Both the position numbers and the translations under genes were made by a program. From contig CAVLAO010000002.1 in assembly GCA_963660915.1 (NCBI GenBank), forward strand, positions 1-64,000: a DNA stretch of 64,000 nucleotides. The letters run 5' to 3'. Below the pieces are notes generated by a model. That model worked only from the letters and a program-made list of their open reading frames with translations. It was not told where the DNA came from and ran no database searches. Of the stretch, positions 25,029-33,378 are shown piece by piece (positions within the stretch are counted from its first letter, which is position 1; each line of letters opens with the position of its first letter). The DNA comes from UMGS1766 sp963660915. GTDB lineage: Bacteria > Bacillota > Clostridia > Oscillospirales > Oscillospiraceae.

Positions 25029-26294
25029 TCAGTAAATGGACTTTGCCCGAACGATGGGTATGGAGAAGAAGAACGTGTTGCCCTCCGGGTCGGATTCTGC
25101 CCACACCTTGCCGTGGTGCAGCCGTGCCAACTCCGTGGCGATGGCAAGACCGAGGCCGTAGCCTTCCTCAGTGCGGGAGGGATCAGCGCGGTAGAAACGC
25201 TCAAAAATGCGCCCCAACAGTTCCTGTGGGATGGGGTCGCCTTCACTGCGGACGCTGAGCAGACCACGCTTGCCGTCGTTTTTCAATGTGACCTGAATGA
25301 CGGAATGTTCCAAAGAGTATTTGCAAGCGTTGTCCAGATAGATGTCTACGATGCGCTTGAGCAGAGCTGCATCACCGTTGACGGTGACGTTTTCGTCCAG
25401 TTGTTCCTCGATACGCTTGCCTTGCTCAAAGGCCATGGGTTCGAACAGAAGCAGGCTGTCCTCCACAATGTCGTTTAGGTCGCAGTCGGCCAGATGCAGC
25501 TGCTGAGTAGCGTTGTCGCTGCGGGCCAGCACCAGCAGCTCTTCTACCAGGGTTTGCATTTGCCGGGAGCTGCTGCGCACATTTTCCCCCCATCGCTGAC
25601 GTTTTTCCGGCTCTGCATCGCCGTAACGGTCCAACATATCCAGACTGGAAAGAATCACTGCGAGAGGGGTTTTCAGTTCATGGGAAGCATCTGCTATGAA
25701 TTGCCGCTGCTGTTTCCAACTTTGCTCTACCGGGCGGACAGCCCATCGGGATAGCAACAGGGAAATACCGAAAAACAGCAAAAGCGTGCCAAGGCAAATG
25801 AAAAGTAGATTTTTTGCAAGATTGCCAATCGTACTTTCTTCCTGGGCCAGGTCAACGAAGGCGATTCGATAGCCCAGAGGGGTTGCCATGCGAAGGTAGC
25901 GCATAGAGTAACCGCCGGAGTTAATGGTACCGGATGCGCCATCTCCGGTTAAGGCATTGCTTACAATAGAAACAAGAGTGTCCTTTTCCGTCAGATCAAA
26001 GAATTGATTTGCCAGAACATAGACAGAGTTGTCACCGGAGATCTGAATGGTGAAATAGGGCATCTGCACTTTTTCTGCACCGAACAGACCGTAAGTGCCC
26101 TCTGATTCCTGAGGGAGGTAGTTGGAAAAGCTCGTGTTTTCGGTAAGCGTGATTGCCTTGTCCAACGCTTCCAGGCTGTCTTTTCGAAGACTGTCCCAGG
26201 TCGTCAGCATGACGACGGCGCACATGAGCCCGAGGGTCAGCGTGACGAGAGTCATGATAATCAATACGAACTTCCAACGCAGTTTTTGAATCAT
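25029..26294 (-). CDS. Sensor histidine kinase
   Basis: 421 residues. Membrane helix at about 9-31 (FVLIIMTLVTLTLGLMCAVVML), an extracytoplasmic sensor of ~140 residues, a second helix (LLFICLGTLLLFFGISLLLS), H-box FIADASHELKTPLAVILSS, N-box IYLDNACKYSLEH, and GYGLGLAIATELARLHHGK. The ATGA at its start overlaps the response regulator stop, so the two are co-translated. The signal is unknown. Confidence 0.92.
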   Translation of the reverse strand: MIQKLRWKFVLIIMTLVTLTLGLMCAVVMLTTWDSLRKDSLEALDKAITLTENTSFSNYLPQESEGTYGLFGAEKVQMPYFTIQISGDNSVYVLANQFFDLTEKDTLVSIVSNALTGDGASGTINSGGYSMRYLRMATPLGYRIAFVDLAQEESTIGNLAKNLLFICLGTLLLFFGISLLLSRWAVRPVEQSWKQQRQFIADASHELKTPLAVILSSLDMLDRYGDAEPEKRQRWGENVRSSSRQMQTLVEELLVLARSDNATQQLHLADCDLNDIVEDSLLLFEPMAFEQGKRIEEQLDENVTVNGDAALLKRIVDIYLDNACKYSLEHSVIQVTLKNDGKRGLLSVRSEGDPIPQELLGRIFERFYRADPSRTEEGYGLGLAIATELARLHHGKVWAESDPEGNTFFFSIPIVRAKSIY

Positions 26295-26974
26295 TCCTCA
26301 GCCTCCGTTACCAGATGATACCCCACCATTCGAAGCGCTTTAATCGAAACATTCGATTTCAGATGACTCAGCTTTTTCCGCAGGAAGGAGATATAGACCT
26401 CTACGTTGTTGTCCTCGGCATCCGATTCATAGCCCCATACCTTGAGAATTAAAGTTTCTTTCGGAACAACCTGATCTCCCTGGGACATGAGCAGGCTCAT
26501 GATATCGAACTCCTTGCGGCTCAGGCGAACGGAGTGTGCACCGCAGGAAAGCAGGCAGTTTGATAATTCCAGGGTCAGGTCGCCAAAGTGGAGCCGATTA
26601 TCCAGTGTTCCACCATTGTTCTTTCGAATCAATGCGCGCAGACAGGCCAACAATTCTTCGTTGGCAAAGGGTTTGGTCAAATAATAATCTGCACCGGAAT
26701 CCAGTCCGGAAACTTTATCTTCCAACCCGGAACGGGCAGTCAACATCAATATGGGGAGCGTCACATTTGCTTCCCGCAGACGGCGGGCTACTGTGAGACC
26801 ATCTATGCGAGGCAGCATGACATCAAGAATCATGGCATCATAAATGCCGGACATTGCGTTGTCTAACCCGCTCTCTCCGTCGTAGCACAGGTCCACCGTG
26901 TAGTGTTGGGCTTCCAGTAGGTCACCGATGGTACGTGCCAGCCGTTTTTCGTCTTCTACAATCAAAATGCGCAT
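26291..26974 (-). CDS. OmpR-family response regulator
   Basis: 227 residues. Receiver domain: ILIVEDEKRL, phospho-Asp in MILDVMLPRIDG, LTARSG, LTKPFANEEL. C-terminal winged helix with LSRKEFDIMSLLM and NNVEVYISFLRKKL. It follows the Gld-like ABC operon in the same direction but behind a probable terminator. Control of that operon is possible but not shown. Confidence 0.94.
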   Translation of the reverse strand: MRILIVEDEKRLARTIGDLLEAQHYTVDLCYDGESGLDNAMSGIYDAMILDVMLPRIDGLTVARRLREANVTLPILMLTARSGLEDKVSGLDSGADYYLTKPFANEELLACLRALIRKNNGGTLDNRLHFGDLTLELSNCLLSCGAHSVRLSRKEFDIMSLLMSQGDQVVPKETLILKVWGYESDAEDNNVEVYISFLRKKLSHLKSNVSIKALRMVGYHLVTEAEE

Positions 26975-27022
26975 CGGAATCCCTCCTATCCTTTGATTTC
27001 AGTTTAACTTGTTTTGCCGCAA

Positions 27023-27061
27023 AAGGCAAGCAGCCCCATCGGCAATGCGGTGCGGCTGCTT
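27023..27061 (-). terminator. Probable terminator after the Gld-like ABC operon
   Basis: 8-bp stem AAGCAGCC/GGCTGCTT (27028-27035 with 27054-27061) with an 18-base loop; a short T-tract (CCTTTT) follows on the minus strand. Confidence 0.55.
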
Positions 27062-27065
27062 AAGG

Positions 27066-28055
27066 TTATTCCTCTGTGCCCAATGTAAACCCGTTTGCGG
27101 CTACATCCAGAAGATCGTTTATTTTGCTGGCAGAGATCAGATAGACACTGGTTCCGCCATCCGTTGTGACATAATAGCTGTTGCCGTCAGATGTTTCTGC
27201 GCCAATGGCTAAAGTATAACCATCCGAATCAGAACAGGAAACAGTGACTTGCGCTGTGGGATCGGTGAGCCCATAATCCGAAAGCGCAGTGGTATCCGGC
27301 TTCCAAGCGGCCATAGAGGTGAAGGTGGGATTTAACAATTCCGAGACCAGACTGCTTGTCATTGTTTCTTCGGTTATATCCGTGTCATTCAGCGTCCAGG
27401 ACACGGTGGAATTTCCGTTCTCATCCTCAATTGCCTGCTGATGAAGAGTGGTATCCGTTGCGCCCTGAATGGTCACGGAGGTGATGTCAGTCTCCTCAGT
27501 TTCAGCAATCGGTGTGCAGTCTGCAAGGTCGTAGATAGAACTGACCAGTGCAGAAGGAACGGTGCTGTCCAAAACGTAGATCGTGTCATCTTCTGTGAGT
27601 TTGGCATAATAATAGGAGTCACCATCATCATTAAAACTTCCGCCAAACAGGAGGGTTTTGCTCTCGCTGCCACTGGATACTGTCACAGAATAAGAGGGGG
27701 TGTCCAGTCCGTAGGCGGAAAGAGTGTCTTCCGGAGAGAATGAAGTCTGGGTAGATAGATCGCTTAAAGTGTCCGTCAGATTTTCTACCAGAGTTGTGCT
27801 CAGCGGAAATGCGGCATCCTCGCTCCAAGTCCACTTGTCGCTTTCGTCCTTAGTCAGTGTCAGCGCGACATCGTCAACCTGCCAGCTGACAGCGTCGGGA
27901 TCGGATGGAAGTGCAATATAGGTTGTGTTGGCTTCCGTTTCTGCCTGAGAGCGCTGAGCGGAAACGTGGTTTACCAGCTTCACGATGAGCAACGCTGCAA
28001 TTGCGGCAATCAGCAATCCGAGAAGCAGGAGCATTTGCCTTGTTTTTTTCTTCAT
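27066..28055 (-). CDS. DUF4340 domain-containing protein
   Basis: 329 residues. One N-terminal membrane helix (MLLLLGLLIAAIAALLIVKLV) and then an extracytoplasmic domain with repeated beta-type motifs: DVALTLTKDESDKWTWSEDAAFPL, TLSAYGLDTPSYSVTVSSG, LLFGGSFNDDGDSYYYAK, and a second similar half. DUF4340 proteins are typically the last gene of GldG-type ABC operons, as here, 12 bases after gldG. The substrate is unknown. Confidence 0.88.
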   Translation of the reverse strand: MKKKTRQMLLLLGLLIAAIAALLIVKLVNHVSAQRSQAETEANTTYIALPSDPDAVSWQVDDVALTLTKDESDKWTWSEDAAFPLSTTLVENLTDTLSDLSTQTSFSPEDTLSAYGLDTPSYSVTVSSGSESKTLLFGGSFNDDGDSYYYAKLTEDDTIYVLDSTVPSALVSSIYDLADCTPIAETEETDITSVTIQGATDTTLHQQAIEDENGNSTVSWTLNDTDITEETMTSSLVSELLNPTFTSMAAWKPDTTALSDYGLTDPTAQVTVSCSDSDGYTLAIGAETSDGNSYYVTTDGGTSVYLISASKINDLLDVAANGFTLGTEE

Positions 28056-28067
28056 GGAGCACTCCTT

Positions 28068-29516
28068 TTACAGTTTCCGGCGGCGCATCCAGTGGATAAA
28101 ACCGCAGATCAGAACAGCCAAAGGAATGATGATGACAAACAAAAGTGTCCATGGAGTGGGATTGGTCACCGTGTTGTAGGTGACGGTCAGACTTTTGCTG
28201 GCAATCGAAACCGTGGTCATATCTTCGAATCCGGCAGTCAGTGCGTTCATGAAAATCTGCAGATTTGCCAGACTGCTGAAGGAGGAAACCAGACTTTCGC
28301 TGATCAGCGTGTCTGCTGAGATGATCGTCAGCCGTGCACCGGTTTCGCTGTCTGTGCCGTAGGCACCAAGAACAAAGCTGCCGGTTTGGTAATTGTCCTG
28401 ACTGACGTATGCAACGCCGGCATCTGAAGTTGTGAGGAATGCGGAAGTGGATACCGTAGAAATGTCGGGATCAACCAGTTCCATCGGGATCGCAGGCGAG
28501 ACCTGAGAGGATCCGTCATAACCCACCATGACATATTGGCTGGAACCGATGCCGGAGGTGATGTCATCGGATGTGCTCAAAGTGGGGAAGAATACAAAGG
28601 CGGAGCCGAAGTATTGATAGTAATTGGACTGGTCGGCCAGACTTCCGCTGAGCAGATTCATGCCATATTGATTTGCCAGTGTGTTCAGATTCGGGAAGTC
28701 ATCAGGCTGGGTGTTGGAATCCAGAAGAATCATAACCTGACCGCCGCCGGAAAGATACTCCTCCAACTGGGATAACTCATCGGAAGAAAGATCGCTGGTA
28801 GGCTGATTAAACAGAATCATTTCACAGTTTTCCGGAATTCCGTCTGCCAACAAGCTGAATTTCGATGTGGTCAGATTGTTTTTGCTCACCAGTTCTGTTA
28901 CCGAACTGCCCATAGTGGACTCGCCATGACCGGTTTCACAGTAAATGACGTGGGCGGCATCGCTGGTGACGAGAGAAACGGCACTGGTCAGCTGTCCCTC
29001 CGCATCAAAATCTGTGTAGACATACTTCTGATAATAGTAGTAACTGGTCATGTCATAGACGAGGATATCATCAAAAGAGATAACCTCCTGTTTGCCGGTA
29101 TCTGCATTTCGAACGACAACCGAGTTCGCACTGGCATCATATTCGGTCAAAGCGGAAGGGTTGCGGGTTGTATCGATTACCGTCAGTTTCAGGTAGTCCG
29201 ACTGATCACAGTAGAGCTCTAGGTAGTTGCTGATGCGATCATCCATTGTGCCGTTGGTGGCCAGAGCGATTACATCTACCTCTCCGGTCAGGGAAGAGAT
29301 TACTTCTTTTGAAGTGTCCGAAATGGAGTAAATCTGTTCACTGGAAAGATCTTTTTGCCGCACGCTGATGGGGAGCTGACCGGCAGCCAGGTTGACTACC
29401 ACAACGATGGCGATGGCAACGACGATTGCAACGGCGGAATAGAGCGCATTCTTACCCTTGTGAGAGGTGAACAATTGCTTCCAACTGTCCGTGTTGGTCT
29501 TGAACTTGAGTTTCAT
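28068..29516 (-). CDS. GldG-like protein of an ABC system
   Basis: 482 residues. N-terminal helix (NALYSAVAIVVAIAIVVVVNLA), a large extracytoplasmic region with the GldG/IFT52-like fold (IYCETGHGE, MILFNQPTSDLSSDELSQLEEYLSGGGQVMILLD), and a C-terminal helix (WTLLFVIIIPLAVLICGFIHWM) ending in basic residues. In Bacteroidota GldG works with GldA and GldF in gliding. In Clostridia the operon has no known role, so I give no gene symbol. Confidence 0.85.
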   Translation of the reverse strand: MKLKFKTNTDSWKQLFTSHKGKNALYSAVAIVVAIAIVVVVNLAAGQLPISVRQKDLSSEQIYSISDTSKEVISSLTGEVDVIALATNGTMDDRISNYLELYCDQSDYLKLTVIDTTRNPSALTEYDASANSVVVRNADTGKQEVISFDDILVYDMTSYYYYQKYVYTDFDAEGQLTSAVSLVTSDAAHVIYCETGHGESTMGSSVTELVSKNNLTTSKFSLLADGIPENCEMILFNQPTSDLSSDELSQLEEYLSGGGQVMILLDSNTQPDDFPNLNTLANQYGMNLLSGSLADQSNYYQYFGSAFVFFPTLSTSDDITSGIGSSQYVMVGYDGSSQVSPAIPMELVDPDISTVSTSAFLTTSDAGVAYVSQDNYQTGSFVLGAYGTDSETGARLTIISADTLISESLVSSFSSLANLQIFMNALTAGFEDMTTVSIASKSLTVTYNTVTNPTPWTLLFVIIIPLAVLICGFIHWMRRRKL

Positions 29517-29530
29517 GCCGATTCACCTCC

Positions 29531-30397
29531 TTAAGAATAGCGCCGCCGCTGAATAAGCTGGACGGTGATGAACAGAAACAGGGCATCAAGGGAGAGATAA
29601 AGAATGAGGCCGGCAAGATCAAAAACCTGATTCTGGGAAAAGTTTTCAAAGGGAGTGGTAACGGAGAAAGTACCCAGCACATTGCTCAGTAAACTTTCGT
29701 AGGCTGCCTGCTTTACAAGAAATACAATCAGCTCGATTGCAATTCCGACAATTGCAATTCCGCTGGAAAGGATCCAGTTTCCGGTGAGTGCATTCAACAG
29801 AATTGCCAGAAGCAGCGTCAAAACGATCAGACCGACAAAAGAGAAAGCGGCAGAATCGGGGATGTAGCTAATCAGTCCATCCCACAGCATCCCCAGGAGC
29901 AAAACACCAAAGGTGCCTAAGGCAGCAATAATTTGACTTTCTGTCAGAGAGGAAATCAGAAGTCCGACAGATACGCAGACACTGCCCAGAAGGAAATATG
30001 CCAGAATCGAAGCATAATCTGTGGCAAGAGCGGCGTTTCCGTAGAGCTTTATAATCAGCGGGCAGAAGCAGAACAATGCACAGGGGATAGCCAACACAGT
30101 TAACATGGCGGCATATTTTCCGAGCACCATTTTGCCGATGGATAAGGGACTGGTCAGCAATAGCTGGTCGGTTTTATTGCGGCGGTCTTCAGCCATCGAA
30201 CGCATGGTCAGAAGCGGAGTGGTAAGCATAAAGATAAACAGACTGTTTTGCAATGCATAGGCAAAACTTGGATATCCGCTGAAAAGGTTGACCGCCATAA
30301 AGTAAATGCCGACACAGACCACAAGAAAGGCAATGCAGATATAACCGATCATAGAGTGAAAATAGGCACCTAGTTCCCGCTTGTAAACAGCTCTCAT
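29531..30397 (-). CDS. ABC-2 type permease (GldF-like)
   Basis: 288 residues with about six membrane helices. The start MRAVYKRELGAYFHSMIGYI is typical of GldF/ABC-2 permeases, and LLTMRSMAEDRRNKTDQLLLTSP is the family cytoplasmic loop between helices 2 and 3. It is coupled to the upstream ATPase gene by a 4-base overlap and precedes gldG by 14 bases. Confidence 0.9.
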   Translation of the reverse strand: MRAVYKRELGAYFHSMIGYICIAFLVVCVGIYFMAVNLFSGYPSFAYALQNSLFIFMLTTPLLTMRSMAEDRRNKTDQLLLTSPLSIGKMVLGKYAAMLTVLAIPCALFCFCPLIIKLYGNAALATDYASILAYFLLGSVCVSVGLLISSLTESQIIAALGTFGVLLLGMLWDGLISYIPDSAAFSFVGLIVLTLLLAILLNALTGNWILSSGIAIVGIAIELIVFLVKQAAYESLLSNVLGTFSVTTPFENFSQNQVFDLAGLILYLSLDALFLFITVQLIQRRRYS

Positions 30398-31365
30398 TTG
30401 TCCAACACCTCCTCACCTGCGTCAGATGCAGTTTGCTCAGCCTCTTCCGTCAGCTCCATAAACACCTGCTCCAGAGAAGCGGAATCCGGAGCGATGCGCA
30501 GCAGCGGAACCCGAGCATCTGCAAAACAGTAGAAAATGTCTTCCCGCAGATCACAGTCGGCGGGGTATTCAATCTCCGCATCGGAAGTCATGTCGTGTTC
30601 CTGCAGAGAGACCACTTCCAATTGGGGAAGCTTCATCAGCAGTTCACCGACCTGCTGAGCAGTTCCCTTTGCGGTGATGCTAAGCCGCTGAGCACTGTTG
30701 AGTTGCTCTTCCAATTCCTTTGCAGGGGCATCGGCAATCTTTTTGCCCTGATGCAAAATCACAATGTGATCGCAGGCAACCTGTACTTCCGACAGTTTGT
30801 GAGAGCTGAGAATTACTGTGTGCTCTTCCCCTAACTTATGGATCAGTGTCAGAATTTCATTGATCTGTTTTGGATCAAGACCGTCGGTAGGTTCGTCTAA
30901 AATGATGATGTCCGGCATTCCGAGAATGGCCTGGGCCAGACCCACCCGTTGACGATAACCCTTCGACAGGTTTTTAATGAGCCGTCCGGAAACGTCAGTG
31001 AGCTGAGTCAGCTCTTCTGCCTGAGTGATGGATTCTTTTCTGGAAGACTTCGGAAGCTTTTTCAGCTCTGCACAAAAATTCAGATACTCAGTTACTGTCA
31101 TATCCAGATACAACGGCGGTTGGTCCGGCAAATAGCCGATGCAATGCTTGGCCTCCTCTGCCTCGTCCAGAATATTGTGGCCGTTTATGATGATTTCTCC
31201 CTCGGTTGGGGCGAGATAGCCGGTGATCATATTCATAGTGGTGGTTTTTCCGGCGCCGTTCAAACCGAGCAGACCATAGACCTGCCCGTGCTCAATGGTC
31301 AGGTTTAAGTGATCTACTGCCAGATGACCGCCATACCGCTTTACCAGATTTTTGATTTCAATCAC
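30394..31365 (-). CDS. ABC transporter ATP-binding protein (GldA-like)
   Basis: 323 residues. Walker A GLNGAGKTTTMNMI, Q-loop GYLPDQPPLYLDMTV, signature LSKGYRQRVGLAQAI, Walker B IIILDEPTDGLDP and H-loop SSHKLSEV. A C-terminal regulatory extension spans about 220-323. The GTG at 31365 is nine bases after AGGAGG and gives the family start (IEIKNLVKRYGG); an ATG 24 bases upstream would add eight basic residues. It is the first gene of the ATPase-permease-GldG-DUF4340 operon, divergent from the Xre-AbrB regulator. Confidence 0.92.
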   Translation of the reverse strand: MIEIKNLVKRYGGHLAVDHLNLTIEHGQVYGLLGLNGAGKTTTMNMITGYLAPTEGEIIINGHNILDEAEEAKHCIGYLPDQPPLYLDMTVTEYLNFCAELKKLPKSSRKESITQAEELTQLTDVSGRLIKNLSKGYRQRVGLAQAILGMPDIIILDEPTDGLDPKQINEILTLIHKLGEEHTVILSSHKLSEVQVACDHIVILHQGKKIADAPAKELEEQLNSAQRLSITAKGTAQQVGELLMKLPQLEVVSLQEHDMTSDAEIEYPADCDLREDIFYCFADARVPLLRIAPDSASLEQVFMELTEEAEQTASDAGEEVLDK

Positions 31366-31452
31366 TTGCACAATCCTCCTTTTTCTCAATTACCAAGAAA
31401 GGGTAGCATATAAGACTTAAAAAAAACTGAAGAAAAATGTGTTATGCCACAG

Positions 31453-31466
31453 TTGTCTGCAGACAA
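31453..31466. promoter_or_regulatory. Perfect palindrome in the divergent region, candidate operator
   Basis: TTGTCTGCAGACAA is a perfect 14-base palindrome, 88 bases from the ABC operon start and 95 bases from the Xre-AbrB start. A GCAGACA half-site recurs at 31539-31545, near the likely regulator transcript start. A TATAAT lies at about 31531. This suits autoregulation and control of the divergent ABC operon. Confidence 0.45.
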
Positions 31467-31560
31467 ACTTAACGCAAAAATCACTTTTCTGACAAGTTTG
31501 TATGGTGGAAAGCTGCTCCCGCTGAGACGTATAATATTTGCAGACAGGGAGGTGAAACAA

Positions 31561-32001
31561 GTGTTCGCAGATAATCTGATACTTCTTCGAAATATCAAAG
31601 GACTTACCCAGGAACAGGTTGCAGAAGCAATCGATATTTCCCGACAGTCTTACTCGAAATGGGAACAGGGGGAAACGCATCCGGACATCGACAAGTGCGA
31701 TAAACTTGCAAAATTTTATGGCATTACGATTGATTCACTCGTTCATCAAGAAGATAAAGTCGGGAATACAAGAATAACTCCCGCTCCAATTGGGAAACAT
31801 CTTTGGGGTACAGTTACGATTGGAAGCAAGGGACAAATTGTGATACCCAAAGCTGCCAGGGATACGTTTTGTCTTCAGGAAGGGGATCGACTGGTTGTCC
31901 TTGGAGATGAGGCGGAAGGCATCGCTTTTGTGAAAGCGGAAGTCTTTGAGCAACGGATGCAGGAAGCATTAAATTTAAGCCGGCAGACAACCGACAAATA
32001 A
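31561..32001 (+). CDS. Xre-type HTH fused to an AbrB/SpoVT swapped-hairpin domain
   Basis: 146 residues. N-terminal HTH of the Cro/C1 type at about 3-57 (LRNIKGLTQEQVAEAIDISRQSYSKWEQG). A short linker precedes an AbrB-like domain at about 78-128 (GTVTIGSKGQIVIPKAAR, LQEGDRLVVLGD). Both halves normally bind DNA as dimers, so the fusion is probably a dimeric transcription factor. The GTG at 31561 is eight bases after GGGAGGTG. It is divergent from the ABC operon and 15 bases upstream of a zinc-ribbon gene. Confidence 0.85.
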   Translation: MFADNLILLRNIKGLTQEQVAEAIDISRQSYSKWEQGETHPDIDKCDKLAKFYGITIDSLVHQEDKVGNTRITPAPIGKHLWGTVTIGSKGQIVIPKAARDTFCLQEGDRLVVLGDEAEGIAFVKAEVFEQRMQEALNLSRQTTDK

Positions 32002-32016
32002 ACGGAGGTACAGAGG

Positions 32017-32232
32017 ATGAAATGCCCAAAATGCGGAGAGGGAATGCGGGATGGTTTCCTGTTTTGCAGCAAGGACGGCGCTTTCGGTTTTGCAAATGAA
32101 GTGCCGGGAGTGTTTGAACATGCAAAAAACGCAGATGGATTTGTGAAAATAACAGAATGGAAATCCAGCCATCGAACACGAGTGGAAGCCTCCATCTGTG
32201 AAGCATGCAGGATAGTTCTTTTTCAGTATTGA
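32017..32232 (+). CDS. Small zinc-ribbon protein (PF20097/DUF6487-like)
   Basis: 71 residues. MKCPKCGEGM at the start and C-E-A-C (ICEACRIV) near the end form a four-Cys zinc ribbon, with a basic/aromatic middle. Proteins of this size and pattern are frequent in gut Clostridia, and their role is unknown. It is in an apparent operon with the Xre-AbrB regulator (GGAGG 10 bases before the ATG). Confidence 0.75.
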   Translation: MKCPKCGEGMRDGFLFCSKDGAFGFANEVPGVFEHAKNADGFVKITEWKSSHRTRVEASICEACRIVLFQY

Positions 32233-32331
32233 GCATAGGGTTTATGAAACAACAAACTGCCCACAGATAAGTGAGGATGGTTCTGCATCGGTGGACTGCA
32301 GTGACTTCTTTCCTTTTCCTACCGGATGCAC

Positions 32332-32337
32332 TATAAT
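32332..32337 (+). promoter_or_regulatory. Candidate -10 element for the LysR gene
   Basis: TATAAT 36 bases before the start codon. No clear -35 is visible 16-18 bases upstream, as expected for a regulated or activator-dependent promoter. Confidence 0.35.
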
Positions 32338-32372
32338 GGCATTATCATGGATCATCATAGATCGGAGGGGCG

Positions 32373-33248
32373 ATGGGCATGGTAACGGAGACAAAAGTGC
32401 GCTACTTTTTGACGCTGGCGGACGAACTGCACTTCGGCCGGGCGGCCAAGCGGCTGTACATCACGCAGCAGGGGCTGAGCTACCAGATCGCGTCACTGGA
32501 AAAAGATCTGGGCGTGCAACTGTTCATTCGTGACACCAAGGGCATTCGATTGACGGATGCGGGGAAAAAATTCGCAGAGTTGTTTTCCTGCCTGGAGCAT
32601 GACATTCAGCGAATTCTGGAGCAGTATCAAGGCCAGTCCGGAGACACACTGGCGGTGGCCTACTTTGAAAATATGGACATCGGCCCAATGCTGTTTGAGG
32701 TTCGTGACCACTTGCAGCGTACCCATAATGACCTGAAAATGCAAATATTAAGTATTCGGTCTTTCTCCGCTATCTTTCAAGCGTTTGCCAGCGGTGATCT
32801 GGATGCGGCAATTCTGCCGATGAGTGTGGAACTGCCCGATGGTTTTGCCTCCTCCACATTGTGCCTCGACCCAACTTATGTTCTGTTCGGGGAGGATTTT
32901 CCGAATGCGAAAAACCTCCGCACTCTGGATGATGTGAATGAGGGAATTATTCTGGCCGGACCGGATCATAACTGCATTTATCGCCGGATGGATGACTTCT
33001 TCCGGGACAGACCGGAGGTGCAGATGCACAACGAACCGGGCATGTCCTGCGGTGCGGAGCTCATCCTTATCAAGTCCGGCATGGCCATTGGCTTCGGCGG
33101 CGAGCATTCCATTCTTTATCGAGACAGCAGTCTGCTTCGTTTTCCGTTGAAGGAAGCCATCCCGCTGTCCATCATTTGGCGCAAACGCTATCGTCACCCC
33201 TGCTTGACAGAGATTACCCGGATGATGAAAGAAAGACTGCAAATATAA
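32373..33248 (+). CDS. LysR-family transcriptional regulator
   Basis: 291 residues. N-terminal winged HTH (TKVRYFLTLADELHFGRAAKRLYITQQGLSYQIASLEKDLG) and a periplasmic-binding-protein-like effector domain from about 90 on. It is immediately upstream of, and in the same direction as, the CoA-transferase/GRE/activase operon, separated by a terminator. Pathway-specific control of that operon is the natural inference. GGAGGGG precedes the start; an ATG two codons later is also possible. Confidence 0.92.
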   Translation: MGMVTETKVRYFLTLADELHFGRAAKRLYITQQGLSYQIASLEKDLGVQLFIRDTKGIRLTDAGKKFAELFSCLEHDIQRILEQYQGQSGDTLAVAYFENMDIGPMLFEVRDHLQRTHNDLKMQILSIRSFSAIFQAFASGDLDAAILPMSVELPDGFASSTLCLDPTYVLFGEDFPNAKNLRTLDDVNEGIILAGPDHNCIYRRMDDFFRDRPEVQMHNEPGMSCGAELILIKSGMAIGFGGEHSILYRDSSLLRFPLKEAIPLSIIWRKRYRHPCLTEITRMMKERLQI

Positions 33249-33276
33249 CGCAGGGTTTGGCCTATGTTCTCTTCAG

Positions 33277-33322
33277 AAATGCCTGTTCCCACAAGGGCGT
33301 GCTTGTGGGAACAGGCATTTTT
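33277..33322 (+). terminator. Terminator after the LysR gene
   Basis: Perfect 19-bp stem (33277-33295 with 33302-33320), 6-base loop, short T-run. It isolates the regulator from the operon downstream. Confidence 0.93.
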
Positions 33323-33378
33323 CTGTTTTTCGGCCGCGCAGAATTTTGCTAAGATGAAGGCACAAGGGGGATCATACT

